DNA from: JAFAFN01 sp963707555
Lineage (GTDB): Bacteria; Actinomycetota; Acidimicrobiia; Acidimicrobiales; Microtrichaceae
NCBI GenBank assembly: GCA_963707555.1
Contig: CAVPQM010000021.1
Location: 248,001-312,000 of the forward strand
Length of the DNA stretch: 64,000 nt
Direction: 5' to 3'
In this document: positions 9,667-17,494 of the stretch, piece after piece
Position numbering within the stretch: the stretch's first letter is position 1
Layout: each line of letters opens with the position of its first letter
Made by a program: the position numbers and the translations under genes
The notes under the pieces: model-generated
What the model saw: the letters and a program-made list of their open reading frames with translations, nothing else
Told to the model about the DNA's origin: nothing
Databases searched by the model: none

Positions 9667-10079
9667 TCAGCCCGCCAGGACGGCCTGGGTCTGGGTGGTC
9701 TTGGTGACCAACTTGCCGTCCTCGCTCCGCAGCTCGGTCTCGACCACGACCGTGGTGCGACCCGCGTGCAGCGGACGGGCCACCGCGTGGATCGTGCCGC
9801 CGCGCACCGCACCGACGAAGTTGGTCGTGGACTGGATCGTCGTGGTCCCGGCCGCACCCTCGGGCAGGTTGAGGAACGCCGCCATCGCGCCGGCGGAATC
9901 GGCGAGCGCCATCAGCGCGCCCCGTGCATCGCGCCGGCGACGGTGCAGGTCCCGGCGTCCCAGTCCATCGCCAGATGCACCTCGTCAGGACGCTGCTCGA
10001 CGACCCGCATGCCGAGCAGCCCGCACAGGGGCATCGCGCCTCGCAGCTGTTCGGTCAGGTCGGTGCTCTGCTCCGTCAT
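9667..10079 (-). CDS. PaaI-type hotdog thioesterase (one frameshift)
   Basis: Two frames joined near 9915 give a complete small thioesterase of about 137 residues: MTEQSTDLTEQLRGAMPLCG, then AGAMHG, ALMALADSAGAMAAF, then a TTIQSTTNFVGAVRGG strand and TVVVETELRSEDGKLV. The HG(G)ALMALADSAG helix is the hotdog-fold signature of PaaI/YdiI enzymes that hydrolyse acyl-CoA thioesters. This break is of the missing-base type. The start ATG at 10079 is chosen because it precedes the conserved region; upstream codons are arginine-rich and unlike coding sequence. Convergent with the TetR gene. Confidence 0.75.
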
Positions 10080-10246
10080 CCGGTGCCCCCGTCCTCCGCG
10101 ATCTCGTCGACCGCGATCCCATCGATCGACCGGTGTCAATCGCGCGTGTGTCGCATCGCTACAGTGCCCGGCCTGAGCCGGTCCGATGCGGACCGACCGT
10201 AGCGGCGGTCACGGAGCGTCCGCCGCCGAGAGAGGGATGGTGGAAC

Positions 10247-10798
10247 ATGTCCGACGAATGGGGTCCGCTGGCAGGCCTGATCGGCGAGTGGGAGGGCACC
10301 GGTGGCATCGACGTCGCCTACTCCCACGCCCGGGGCGAGGTCATCGAGACGCCCTACCTCGAGCGCGTGTCGATGAAGCCGTTCGGTCCTGTCGACAACG
10401 GCCGTCAGCGGCTCTTCGGTCTGGACTACAAGACGGCGATGTGGCGCGGCTCCGAGGACAACCCGTTCCACACCGAGGTCGGCTACTGGCTCTGGGACGC
10501 AGCGACCGGTGAGGTCCTGCGCGGCTTCGTCGTCCCCCGCGGCATCACGGTGCTCGCCGGCGGCATCGCAGCAGCGGGCAGCACCGAGTTCACCATGAGC
10601 GCGGGCGAGCCGGGCTCGACGTACCGCATCGGTGAGAACACCTACCTGGCGGGCAACGCGAGCACCGTCGCCTACCGATCGACGATCACGGTCGAGGACG
10701 GCGCGTGGAGCTACGACGAGACCACGACCTTGCGCATGAAGGAGATCCCGGGCGATTTCGCGCACACCGACTCCAACCGCCTGATCCGCACCGCCTGA
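10247..10798 (+). CDS. nitrobindin-like heme-binding beta-barrel protein
   Basis: 183 residues; ATG at 10247 after AGAGGGA. The N-terminal LAGLIGEWEGTGGID resembles the LxGxWxGxG motif of nitrobindin/FABP-like barrels (DUF1794/THAP4 type). Repeated beta strands follow (RQRLFGLDYKTAMW, EVGYWLWDAATGEVLRGFVV, YRSTITVEDGAWSYDETTTL). It lacks a signal peptide and is probably cytoplasmic. Family proteins bind ferric heme or hydrophobic ligands; heme ligation here is not proven. Its stop codon lies inside a 14-bp tandem duplication, followed by a hairpin. Confidence 0.7.
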   Translation: MSDEWGPLAGLIGEWEGTGGIDVAYSHARGEVIETPYLERVSMKPFGPVDNGRQRLFGLDYKTAMWRGSEDNPFHTEVGYWLWDAATGEVLRGFVVPRGITVLAGGIAAAGSTEFTMSAGEPGSTYRIGENTYLAGNASTVAYRSTITVEDGAWSYDETTTLRMKEIPGDFAHTDSNRLIRTA

Positions 10799-10824
10799 CC
10801 TACACCGCCTGACCTACACCGCCT
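10790..10824 (+). repeat. 14-bp tandem duplication spanning a stop codon
   Basis: ACCGCCTGACCTAC occurs at 10790-10803 and 10804-10817, followed by half a copy to 10824. The TGA inside the first copy ends the nitrobindin-like gene, so the duplicated unit carries a second in-frame-looking stop downstream. Confidence 0.95.
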
Positions 10825-10831
10825 GGGCGGT

Positions 10832-10859
10832 CGTCGGTCCGAGCATCGCTCGGCCGACG
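10832..10859. terminator. bulged hairpin between convergent genes
   Basis: CGTCGG-T-CCGAGC (10832-10844), loop ATC, GCTCGGCCGACG (10848-10859): a 12-bp stem with a single bulged T. It lies between the ends of the nitrobindin-like gene and the convergent enoyl-CoA hydratase gene and can serve either strand. Confidence 0.65.
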
Positions 10860-10894
10860 GCCGCGGTCGGGCGCGGGCGCGGGAGCGGGAAGTG

Positions 10895-11638
10895 TCAGCC
10901 CTTCTCGAAGAACTTCGTGATCGCCGCGATGTTCTCGTCGCCGCCGGCGAGCTCGGCCATCAGGTCGTACTCGCGCTGCACTGCGTCGTCCCACGAGGAG
11001 CCGCGACGCTGACGGATCAGCTGCGTCGTCGAGCGGAGCGCCTTCGGTGGCTGTGCCGCCAGGCGCGTCGCAATGGCGGTGGCCTCGGCCAGCAGCTGGT
11101 CGTCCTCGACGATCCGCAGCGCCAGACCGTGGTCCACGGCTGCCTCGGCGGTGATCCACTCGCCGGTCAGCAGGTACCACGAGGCGGCCTGCGGGCCCAT
11201 CGCCTCGACCAGCGAGACGCTCGCCGCCGCTTCGGTCACCACGCCCAGCTCGACGAACGGCGCCTTGAGCTTCGCCGAGGGCGCCATCAGCACGATGTCG
11301 CACCAGGGGAGCACGGTCAGACCGAATCCGACGCCGAGCCCGTTGACCGCTGCGACCAGCGGAAGGGGCACCTGCGCCAGCGCCCGCATGAGTCCACGGA
11401 AGCCGCTGTCCTCGGCGCCGTGTCGCGGGTCGGCGAACTCCGAGAGGTCCTGTCCGACGGTGAAGGCACGACCGGTGCCGGTGAGCACGATGCTGCGCAC
11501 GCCGTCGCCCTCCGCGGAGTCGAGCGCGTCGCGGGTGCCGTCCCACATCTCGATCGACATCGCGTTCAGCGCGTCGGGTCGGGTCCAGGTGATGGTGCGG
11601 ACGCCGTCGCGGTCCTCGACGCTCAACTGCTCGCTCAT
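10895..11638 (-). CDS. enoyl-CoA hydratase/isomerase family protein (crotonase fold)
   Basis: 247 residues. The ATG at 11638 overlaps the stop of the upstream TetR gene (ATGA). Crotonase features: TWTRPDALNAMSIEMWDGT, GTGRAFTVGQDLSEF, and the oxyanion-hole strand VAAVNGLGVGFGLTVLPWCD. The two acidic residues of classical hydratases are not both in place: LGVVTEAAASVSL carries one Glu and the usual acidic GG region is GVGFG. It may therefore be an isomerase or another crotonase-type enzyme. It is cotranscribed with TetR. Confidence 0.85.
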   Translation of the reverse strand: MSEQLSVEDRDGVRTITWTRPDALNAMSIEMWDGTRDALDSAEGDGVRSIVLTGTGRAFTVGQDLSEFADPRHGAEDSGFRGLMRALAQVPLPLVAAVNGLGVGFGLTVLPWCDIVLMAPSAKLKAPFVELGVVTEAAASVSLVEAMGPQAASWYLLTGEWITAEAAVDHGLALRIVEDDQLLAEATAIATRLAAQPPKALRSTTQLIRQRRGSSWDDAVQREYDLMAELAGGDENIAAITKFFEKG

Positions 11639-12246
11639 TGGGTGGTGGATCCTCCGGAGGTGGGGTGGTGGACGACGCCGTGCAGGAAGAGCCCGACGAG
11701 GTGCTCGACCGGCACCGGATCCGTCGACGTCTTCTCGCACAGGAACGTGTTGGAGATCAGCATGCCGATCAGCATGTTGGCCAGCTGCGCCGGCCCCATC
11801 GCACCGGCGGGGTCGGTGTGCTGCTCGAAGATCGGGGCGAGTGCGGCCACGAGCTGCTCGGCGATCTCGGATGCCGCGTCGGGTGCGTGCGTGGTGCCAC
11901 CGTCGCTCACGACGTGGATCATCTGCAGGATCCGGTCGTTCAGCAGCCTGGACGCAGCGACCACCTGCTCGGGGAACGTCGGCAGCTCGGCGGCCTCGCG
12001 GAGCTGCGGCAGGAGCTCGTCGAGTCCCATCGCGCACCGGCGGCACTCGGCGACGAGGGTCGGCTTGTCGGTGAAGTAGCGGAAGATCGTGCCTTCGGAG
12101 ACACCTGCCGCGGCCGCAAGGTCGGACGTCGTGAAGCTCTGACCCTGGGCGATGAACAGCTCGGTCGCGGCGTCGAGCAACGCGGCGCGACGCTGCTCGG
12201 GGGCGAGGCGTCGGGCCCGTTCCCGGGGCGGCTGATGAGTGTCCAC
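11635..12246 (-). CDS. TetR-family regulator of the MMPL exporter region
   Basis: 203 residues from GTG 12246. The HTH is at residues about 22-65 (ALLDAATELFIAQGQSFTTS, AAGVSEGTIFRYFTDKPTLV). The start codon lies inside a palindrome (12236-12249), and a second, nearly identical palindrome lies upstream of the divergent MMPL gene. The likely scheme is autoregulation plus repression of the exporter. Downstream coupling to an enoyl-CoA hydratase suggests a lipid or acyl-CoA ligand, which is an inference. Confidence 0.87.
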   Translation of the reverse strand: MDTHQPPRERARRLAPEQRRAALLDAATELFIAQGQSFTTSDLAAAAGVSEGTIFRYFTDKPTLVAECRRCAMGLDELLPQLREAAELPTFPEQVVAASRLLNDRILQMIHVVSDGGTTHAPDAASEIAEQLVAALAPIFEQHTDPAGAMGPAQLANMLIGMLISNTFLCEKTSTDPVPVEHLVGLFLHGVVHHPTSGGSTTQ

Positions 12247-12249
12247 TCA
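12236..12249. promoter_or_regulatory. operator-like palindrome over the TetR start codon
   Basis: TGAGTGTCCACTCA is a perfect inverted repeat (TGAGTG, two bases, CACTCA). It contains the GTG start of the TetR gene, a position at which a bound repressor would block its own expression. A matching site occurs at 12385. Confidence 0.6.
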
Positions 12250-12384
12250 ACAAGCATAGGGGAGCGTGCGACGAACGGATCAGGTGCGACCGCCGGAGCA
12301 GCCCGAGGAGCCCCGAGGACACACGCGCCCAGGCGTGTGGCTCCTGACACATCGTTTGCGTGCCACCGCAGGAAGTCCCGATAC

Positions 12385-12398
12385 TGAGTGCACGCTCA
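12385..12398. promoter_or_regulatory. second operator-like palindrome, upstream of the MMPL gene
   Basis: TGAGTGCACGCTCA matches the 12236 site with the same 6-2-6 layout and one broken pair. It lies 66 bp before the MMPL start and next to a possible -10 (GATACT, 12380). The shared half-site TGAG(T/C)G supports one regulator for both divergent promoters. A separate 7-bp hairpin (12320-12339) lies between the two sites. Confidence 0.6.
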
Positions 12399-12463
12399 TT
12401 TGACCGCAACCCGGGTGTTCGCCCTCTGGATCGGTCGCGGGAGAGGTCGAGGAGAGCCCCCTG

Positions 12464-14887
12464 ATGTTCAGTCGCCTAGGCGCGTGGTGTGTCCGTCGTC
12501 GCGGTCTCGTCGTGATCGCATGGCTCGTGGTCCTGGTCGGACTCGGCGCGGTCTCGGGAGCCGTCGGCTCCAACTTCTCGACCGAGTTCGGCATGCCCGA
12601 CGTCGAGTCCAAGCGGGGCCTGGACGTGCTCGACGAGCACATGGGCGGCGAGGGCACCGGGCTCGAGGGAACGATCGTGTTCCAGTCCGAGGACGGCTTC
12701 GACGACCCGGCCCTGCAGGCCGAGATCGAGGCGTACCTCGACGGCTTCGTCACCGCTGGCGAGGAGTACGACCTCGACGTCACGGTGACGAGCCCGTTCG
12801 AGGAGCAGGCGCCGCCGTCGCCCGCGCTCATCTCCTGGTACACCGAGGGCACCGACGACCCCGCGGTGCTCGAGTCGCTGGCCGGAGGCGCCGGCGGGAA
12901 CATCTCCGAGGACGGCACCATCGCCTTCGCCACCATCTCCGTGCCCGGCGACACCGACGTCGAGACCGCCGCTGAGTGGGCCGGCGGCCACGCCGAGTCG
13001 GCCCCCGAGATCGACGGACTGCGCGTCGAGTACGGCGGCGACGTCTTCATGGAGTTCGAGGCCCCGGCAGCCGAGCTCATCGGCCTGGCGTTCGCCATCG
13101 TGATCCTGATCCTCGCGTTCGGCTCGGTCCTGGCGATGGGCCTTCCCATCGGCACCGCCCTTGCGGGCATCGGCATCGGCTCGATCCTGCTGACCCTGCT
13201 GTCCAACCTGATCACGATGCCGGACTTCGCCACGATCCTCGGCGTCATGATCGGCCTCGGCGTGGGCATCGACTACGCCCTGTTCATCGTCACCCGCTAC
13301 CGGGAGCAGCTCCGCACCCACACCGTCGAGGAGGCGGTCGCGATCGCGATCGACACCTCGGGCCGTGCGGTCACCTTCGCCGGGCTCACGGTCGTGATCT
13401 CACTGCTGGGCATGCTGCTCATGGGTGTCAGCTTCGTGACCGGCCTGGGCCTGGGCGCCGCGACGATGGTGCTGGTCACCATGGTCGGTTCGCTCACGCT
13501 GCTTCCGGCCCTGCTCGGCTTCGCCGGCACCCGGATCGAGGTCACCCGCTGGCGCGGGCTCGTCTCCGCCGGCTTCGTGGCCGTCGCGCTGCTCAGCATC
13601 GGCATCAAGGCCACCCCGTTGGTCACCATCGTCGCGGTCTCGATCGCGGTCCTCGTGCTGCTCTTCGGCCTCTTCGTGCCCGTGCTGCGCCGCGAGCTCC
13701 CGCGCCGTCCCGAGAAGCCGCTGCGCGAGACCTTTGCCTACCGCTGGAGCCGCTTCGTCCAGGCCCGCCCCTGGACCCTCGCCATCGGCTCGACCCTGCT
13801 GCTCGTCATCCTGGCGTTGCCGATGTTCGGCATCCGCCTCGGCTTCTCCGACGCCGGCAACCTTCCCGAGGACAGCTCCGGCCGCCAGGCCTACGAGCTG
13901 CTCTCCGACGGGTTCGGTGTCGGCTCCAACGGCCGCTTGCTGCTCGTCGCAGAGGTGCCCGACGATCTCGACGCCTCGACCGCCGAACCGTTCCTGGCGG
14001 TCACCGCGGCAGTCGCCGCCACCCCTGGTGTCGAGTCGGTCTCACCGCCGTTCCCGTCGAACCAGGAGAACCCCTCGGAGTCCGAGGCGGTGCTCTGGCA
14101 GGTCCAGCCCACCACGTCCCCCCAGGACGAGGCCACCGGTGAGCTGGTCAAGGAGATCCGGGAGAACGTGCTGCCCGAGGCGACCGCCGGTACCGGCATG
14201 GACGTGCTGGTGACCGGCTTCGTGAGCCTGATGGTCGACTTCTCCGACTACCTCGCCAGCCGGCTCTTCTTGTTCTTCGCGGTGGTCCTGACGGTGTCGT
14301 TCCTGCTGCTGATGGCCGTGTTCCGCTCACTCCTGGTGCCGCTCAAGGCCGTGATCATGAACCTGCTGTCGATCGGTGCCGCCTACGGCGTGATCGTCGC
14401 GATCTTCCAGTGGGGCTGGGCCAAGGACATCTTCGGCGTCGAGCCAGCTCCCATCGAGCCGTTCATGCCGATGATGCTGTTCGCCATCGTGTTCGGCCTC
14501 TCCATGGACTACGAGGTCTTCCTGCTCTCACGTGTGCGCGAGGAGTGGCTCAAGACCGGCGACAGCCACACCTCGGTGGCCGACGGGCTCGCGGCCACCG
14601 CCCGGGTGATCACCGCTGCGGCGGCGATCATGATCGTCGTGTTCGGCAGCTTCCTGCTCGAGACCGACCGCCTGGTCAAGCTGATGGGCTTCGGCCTGGC
14701 GCTCGCGGTCTTCCTGGATGCCACGATCGTCCGCATGTTGCTGGTGCCCGCCACGATGGAGCTGCTCGGCGACAAGAACTGGTGGCTGCCGAAGTGGCTG
14801 GACCGGATCCTCCCGACGCTCAACGTCGAGGGACACATCGACGACGAACAGGCCCCGGAACCGGACCGCGAGGACGTCCTCGTCTGA
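12464..14887 (+). CDS. MMPL/RND-family transporter
   Basis: 807 residues; ATG at 12464 after GAGGAGAG. Layout is that of actinobacterial MMPL exporters: one N-terminal span (GLVVIAWLVVLVGLGAVSG), an external domain (about 35-205), five spans including LGVGIDYALFIVTRYREQL, a second external domain, then a second block with FGLSMDYEVFLLSRVREEW. The two GxxxDY(A/E)xF motifs carry the proton-relay aspartates of MmpL proteins. It would export lipids or amphiphilic compounds with proton-motive force. The divergent TetR and paired palindromes indicate repression. Cargo unknown. The stop codon is inside a 17-bp tandem repeat. Confidence 0.92.
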   Translation: MFSRLGAWCVRRRGLVVIAWLVVLVGLGAVSGAVGSNFSTEFGMPDVESKRGLDVLDEHMGGEGTGLEGTIVFQSEDGFDDPALQAEIEAYLDGFVTAGEEYDLDVTVTSPFEEQAPPSPALISWYTEGTDDPAVLESLAGGAGGNISEDGTIAFATISVPGDTDVETAAEWAGGHAESAPEIDGLRVEYGGDVFMEFEAPAAELIGLAFAIVILILAFGSVLAMGLPIGTALAGIGIGSILLTLLSNLITMPDFATILGVMIGLGVGIDYALFIVTRYREQLRTHTVEEAVAIAIDTSGRAVTFAGLTVVISLLGMLLMGVSFVTGLGLGAATMVLVTMVGSLTLLPALLGFAGTRIEVTRWRGLVSAGFVAVALLSIGIKATPLVTIVAVSIAVLVLLFGLFVPVLRRELPRRPEKPLRETFAYRWSRFVQARPWTLAIGSTLLLVILALPMFGIRLGFSDAGNLPEDSSGRQAYELLSDGFGVGSNGRLLLVAEVPDDLDASTAEPFLAVTAAVAATPGVESVSPPFPSNQENPSESEAVLWQVQPTTSPQDEATGELVKEIRENVLPEATAGTGMDVLVTGFVSLMVDFSDYLASRLFLFFAVVLTVSFLLLMAVFRSLLVPLKAVIMNLLSIGAAYGVIVAIFQWGWAKDIFGVEPAPIEPFMPMMLFAIVFGLSMDYEVFLLSRVREEWLKTGDSHTSVADGLAATARVITAAAAIMIVVFGSFLLETDRLVKLMGFGLALAVFLDATIVRMLLVPATMELLGDKNWWLPKWLDRILPTLNVEGHIDDEQAPEPDREDVLV

Positions 14888-14946
14888 CCGCCGTCCTGGT
14901 CTGACCGCCGTCCTGGTCTTCCCGCCGTCCCGGTCTTCCCGCCGTA
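14882..14946 (+). repeat. 17-bp tandem repeat spanning the MMPL stop codon
   Basis: GTCTGACCGCCGTCCTG occurs perfectly at 14882 and 14899, then diverged copies (GTCTTCCCGCCGTCCCG at 14916 and a partial one at 14933-14946). The first copy contains the TGA stop. The drift from copy 1 to copy 4 suggests stepwise duplication followed by mutation in untranslated sequence. Confidence 0.93.
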
Positions 14947-14951
14947 TCCCG

Positions 14952-14998
14952 AATTCCGTCTCGGAATCGGTGCTCTGGCCCCGATTCCGAGACGGATT
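14952..14998. terminator. long hairpin between convergent MMPL and SDR genes
   Basis: TCCGTCTCGGAATCGG (14955-14970) pairs perfectly with CCGATTCCGAGACGGA (14981-14996) around a 10-nt loop, followed by TTTG. A 16-bp stem between two convergent genes fits a bidirectional terminator. Confidence 0.75.
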
Positions 14999-15017
14999 TG
15001 CTGCGTGTGGGGGCCGG

Positions 15018-15903
15018 TCAGTCCTCGCCGAAGGGCGGGCGGCCCATCTGGTCGCGGATCGTGACCACGGGCGGGTTCGTGAGCGCCCGTCGCTGCCAGT
15101 TGGCGCCGTCGACGACGAGGGTGTGCCCCGAGATGAACCGGGCGAACGGCGATGCCAGGAACGTCGCCGCCCAGCCGAGCTCCTGACGCTGGCCGACGCG
15201 CATCGCGGGCTGGCACACGTCCTTGTCGCTGGTGGCGGCCAGGTTCCCCTGGATGTCGGCGGTCATGTCCTCGTGGGGCATCAGCCCGGGAACCAGGCTG
15301 TTCACCTGGATGCCGTAGGGGCCCCACTCGACCGCCAACGTCTCGGTCAGGTTCTTCACGCCGGCCTTCGCCGCCGCGGAGTGGGCGAATCCAGGTCCGC
15401 CGGTCCAGGCGTAGGTGGCGCCGACGTTGATGATCGACCCCGGTGCGCCCACCTCGAGCAGGCGACGGCCGTACTCACGACACATCAGGAACGTGCCGTT
15501 CAGCGTGATGTCGACGACGGTCCGCCAGGCGTTGGGGGAGAGGTCCTCGGCCGGTGAGGGGAAGTTGGCTGCGGCGTTGTTCACCAGCACGCCCGGCAGC
15601 CCGAAGTAGTCCTCGACGGCGTCGAACGCGGCCGAGATGCTGTCGCGCATCTCGGATGTCGCACTCGGCGGTGAGCACCGGCGCACCGAGCTCGGACAGC
15701 GCCTCGCCCGCGGCGGCGAGATGTTCGGGCTTGCGGCTGAGCACGGCCAGGTTCGCCCCCAGTCGAGCGAACTCCGAGGCGATCGCCTTGCCGAGTCCTG
15801 TGCCTCCGCCGGTGACCACGACGGTGACGCCGTCGAAGGTCCCGGGCATCAGCGCCGTGGCGCCGGGGGCGGGCGGATGGGGGAGTCCGGTGATCTCTGC
15901 CAT
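15018..15903 (-). CDS. 2,4-dienoyl-CoA reductase-like short-chain dehydrogenase (one frameshift)
   Basis: Two frames join near 15655 to give about 294 residues. N-terminal cofactor motif VVTGGGTGLGKAIASEFARL, then CDIRD, NNAAANFPSPAEDLSPNAWR, TLNGTFLMCREYGRRLLE, and the active-site region GATYAWTGGPGFAHSAAAKAG. The usual YxxxK tyrosine is replaced by serine (HSAAAK), as in peroxisomal 2,4-dienoyl-CoA reductases, and LAVEWGPYGIQVNSLVPG also matches that group. It probably uses NADPH to reduce dienoyl-CoA in unsaturated fatty-acid oxidation. The shift is of the extra-base type. Start ATG 15903 follows GAGAGGA. Confidence 0.8.
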
Positions 15904-15935
15904 GACGATTCCTCTCGTTCGCTCTCGCAGATCGT

Positions 15936-16715
15936 TCAGCTGCCGGTGTACCGGGGCTCGCGCTGCTCGGCGCGGGCGGCCTTGAACTCGGCGAAGTCGT
16001 CGCTCTTGTTGAGCGTCGTCTGGTACGTCAGCTCGTCGGCCATCGACGCGCGGAGCTCGGGCAGCGAGAGGTGGCGGATCACCTCACGAGCGAGCTTCAC
16101 CGCGACCTTCGGTGTGCGAGCGACCTGCTCGGCCATCTCGCGGACCACGTCGTCGAGCTGTTCGCCCGGCACCACACGCGACACGATGCCGTGGGCGAAG
16201 GCCTCGTCGACCTCCATCACACGACCGGTCAGCACCAGGTCGCTGACGACGCCCGGTCCGCACATCTGGTGCAGCACGGCGACGCCGCCGGTGTCGGGGA
16301 TGACGCCGTGGGTGAGCTCGGGCAGACGGAAGCGGGTGCCCTCGGCGGCGATGCGCACGTCGCAGAGCAGCGCCCGCTGGAACGAGCCGCCCATCACCCA
16401 TCCCTTGCAGGCGACGAGCACCGGCTGGTCGAGCTCCCAGAGCTGCTGGATGCCGCGGTGGCCACGCCGCATGAGCTCGTGGTGGCTCAGCTCGGTCCTC
16501 GCCACGCCGATCGATCCCACGTCGCGGCCCGACGAGAACGACCGACCCTCGCCCCGCCAGATCACGACCCGGACGTCGTCGCGCGCTCGCAGCTCGGCGA
16601 GGATCTCGAACAGCACAGCGTCCATCTCGTCGTCGAACGCGTTGTGCTTGTCCGGGTTGTCGTTCGTGATGGTGGCGATCGCGCCGTCGACGTCGAGACG
16701 GATGCGTTCGGTCAT
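15936..16715 (-). CDS. enoyl-CoA hydratase/isomerase family protein
   Basis: 259 residues from ATG 16715. Crotonase fold: NDNPDKHNAFDDEMDAVLF, GEGRSFSSGRDVGSIG, oxyanion strand LVACKGWVMGGSFQRALLCD, and ELTHGVIPDTGGVAVLHQMC with an Asp in place of one common catalytic Glu. It lies 32 bp upstream of the dienoyl-CoA reductase-like gene on the same strand, so both probably act together on unsaturated or branched acyl-CoAs. The exact reaction is not determined. Confidence 0.85.
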   Translation of the reverse strand: MTERIRLDVDGAIATITNDNPDKHNAFDDEMDAVLFEILAELRARDDVRVVIWRGEGRSFSSGRDVGSIGVARTELSHHELMRRGHRGIQQLWELDQPVLVACKGWVMGGSFQRALLCDVRIAAEGTRFRLPELTHGVIPDTGGVAVLHQMCGPGVVSDLVLTGRVMEVDEAFAHGIVSRVVPGEQLDDVVREMAEQVARTPKVAVKLAREVIRHLSLPELRASMADELTYQTTLNKSDDFAEFKAARAEQREPRYTGS

Positions 16716-16759
16716 TGGAGTCCCCCCGGGGTGCCGTGTCGTTCGAGCTCGCGGGCTGC

Positions 16760-17494
16760 TCAGCCCTCGTGGTGCGCCGTGTCGGCGGACAGGAATGCTG
16801 GCAGCTCGCGGGCAGGTCCGTCGTGGATGATCTCGCCGTTGTCGAGCACGATGCCCCGCTCGAACTGCTCGATCACCGCCGGATCGTGCGTGGCGACCAT
16901 GATCGTCGCCCCCTCGGCCCGAGCCTGGGCGAGCAGCTCCAGCAGCGCAGCGCGTCCACTGGTGTCGAGACCGACGAACGGCTCGTCGACGAGCAGGATC
17001 GAGAACGGACGACAGAGCGCGATCGCCGCGGCGGTCTTCTGCCGCAGGCCACGGCTGAACTGCGAGGGCAGGTCGTCCTCACGCCCCGCCAGGCCGAGAC
17101 GCTCGACGAGCTCGCCGAGCAGCGGTTCCTCGCCGTCGCCGCCGTGCATGCGACTGGTGTACTCCAGGTGCTCGCGCACGCTGAGGTCGTCGTAGAGCAC
17201 GGGGTTGTCCGGGAGCCATGAGCGTCCGGCCCGGGCCACCAACGAGTCCGGAGGGTCGCCCTCGATGAGCACGGTGCCCTCGCTCGCCTCGAGCGTGCCG
17301 GCCAGGATGCTGAGCAGCGTCGACTTGCCGGAGCCGTTGTGTCCGACGAGCACGACCGACTGCCCCTGGGGCACCTCGAGGTGCTCGACCTCGAGGGCGA
17401 CGACGTCGCCGTAGTGCTTGACCAGGTCCTCGACCTCGATCGCCGGGGTCTCGCGTGGTTGCGGACGGCCGCCCCCTCCGCTGCGTCGGCTCAT
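16760..17494 (-). CDS. ABC exporter ATP-binding protein
   Basis: 244 residues. The ATG at 17494 overlaps the permease stop (ATGA). Walker A VGHNGSGKST, Walker B ILLVDEPFVGLD and H-loop VATHDP are normal. The signature motif is FSRGLRQKTA rather than LSGGQ, a change common in CcmA/ABC-2-type ATPases. The N-terminus is a short Gly/Arg-rich extension (MSRRSGGGGRPQ). It powers the ABC-2-like permease encoded just upstream. Substrate unknown. Confidence 0.87.
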   Translation of the reverse strand: MSRRSGGGGRPQPRETPAIEVEDLVKHYGDVVALEVEHLEVPQGQSVVLVGHNGSGKSTLLSILAGTLEASEGTVLIEGDPPDSLVARAGRSWLPDNPVLYDDLSVREHLEYTSRMHGGDGEEPLLGELVERLGLAGREDDLPSQFSRGLRQKTAAAIALCRPFSILLVDEPFVGLDTSGRAALLELLAQARAEGATIMVATHDPAVIEQFERGIVLDNGEIIHDGPARELPAFLSADTAHHEG

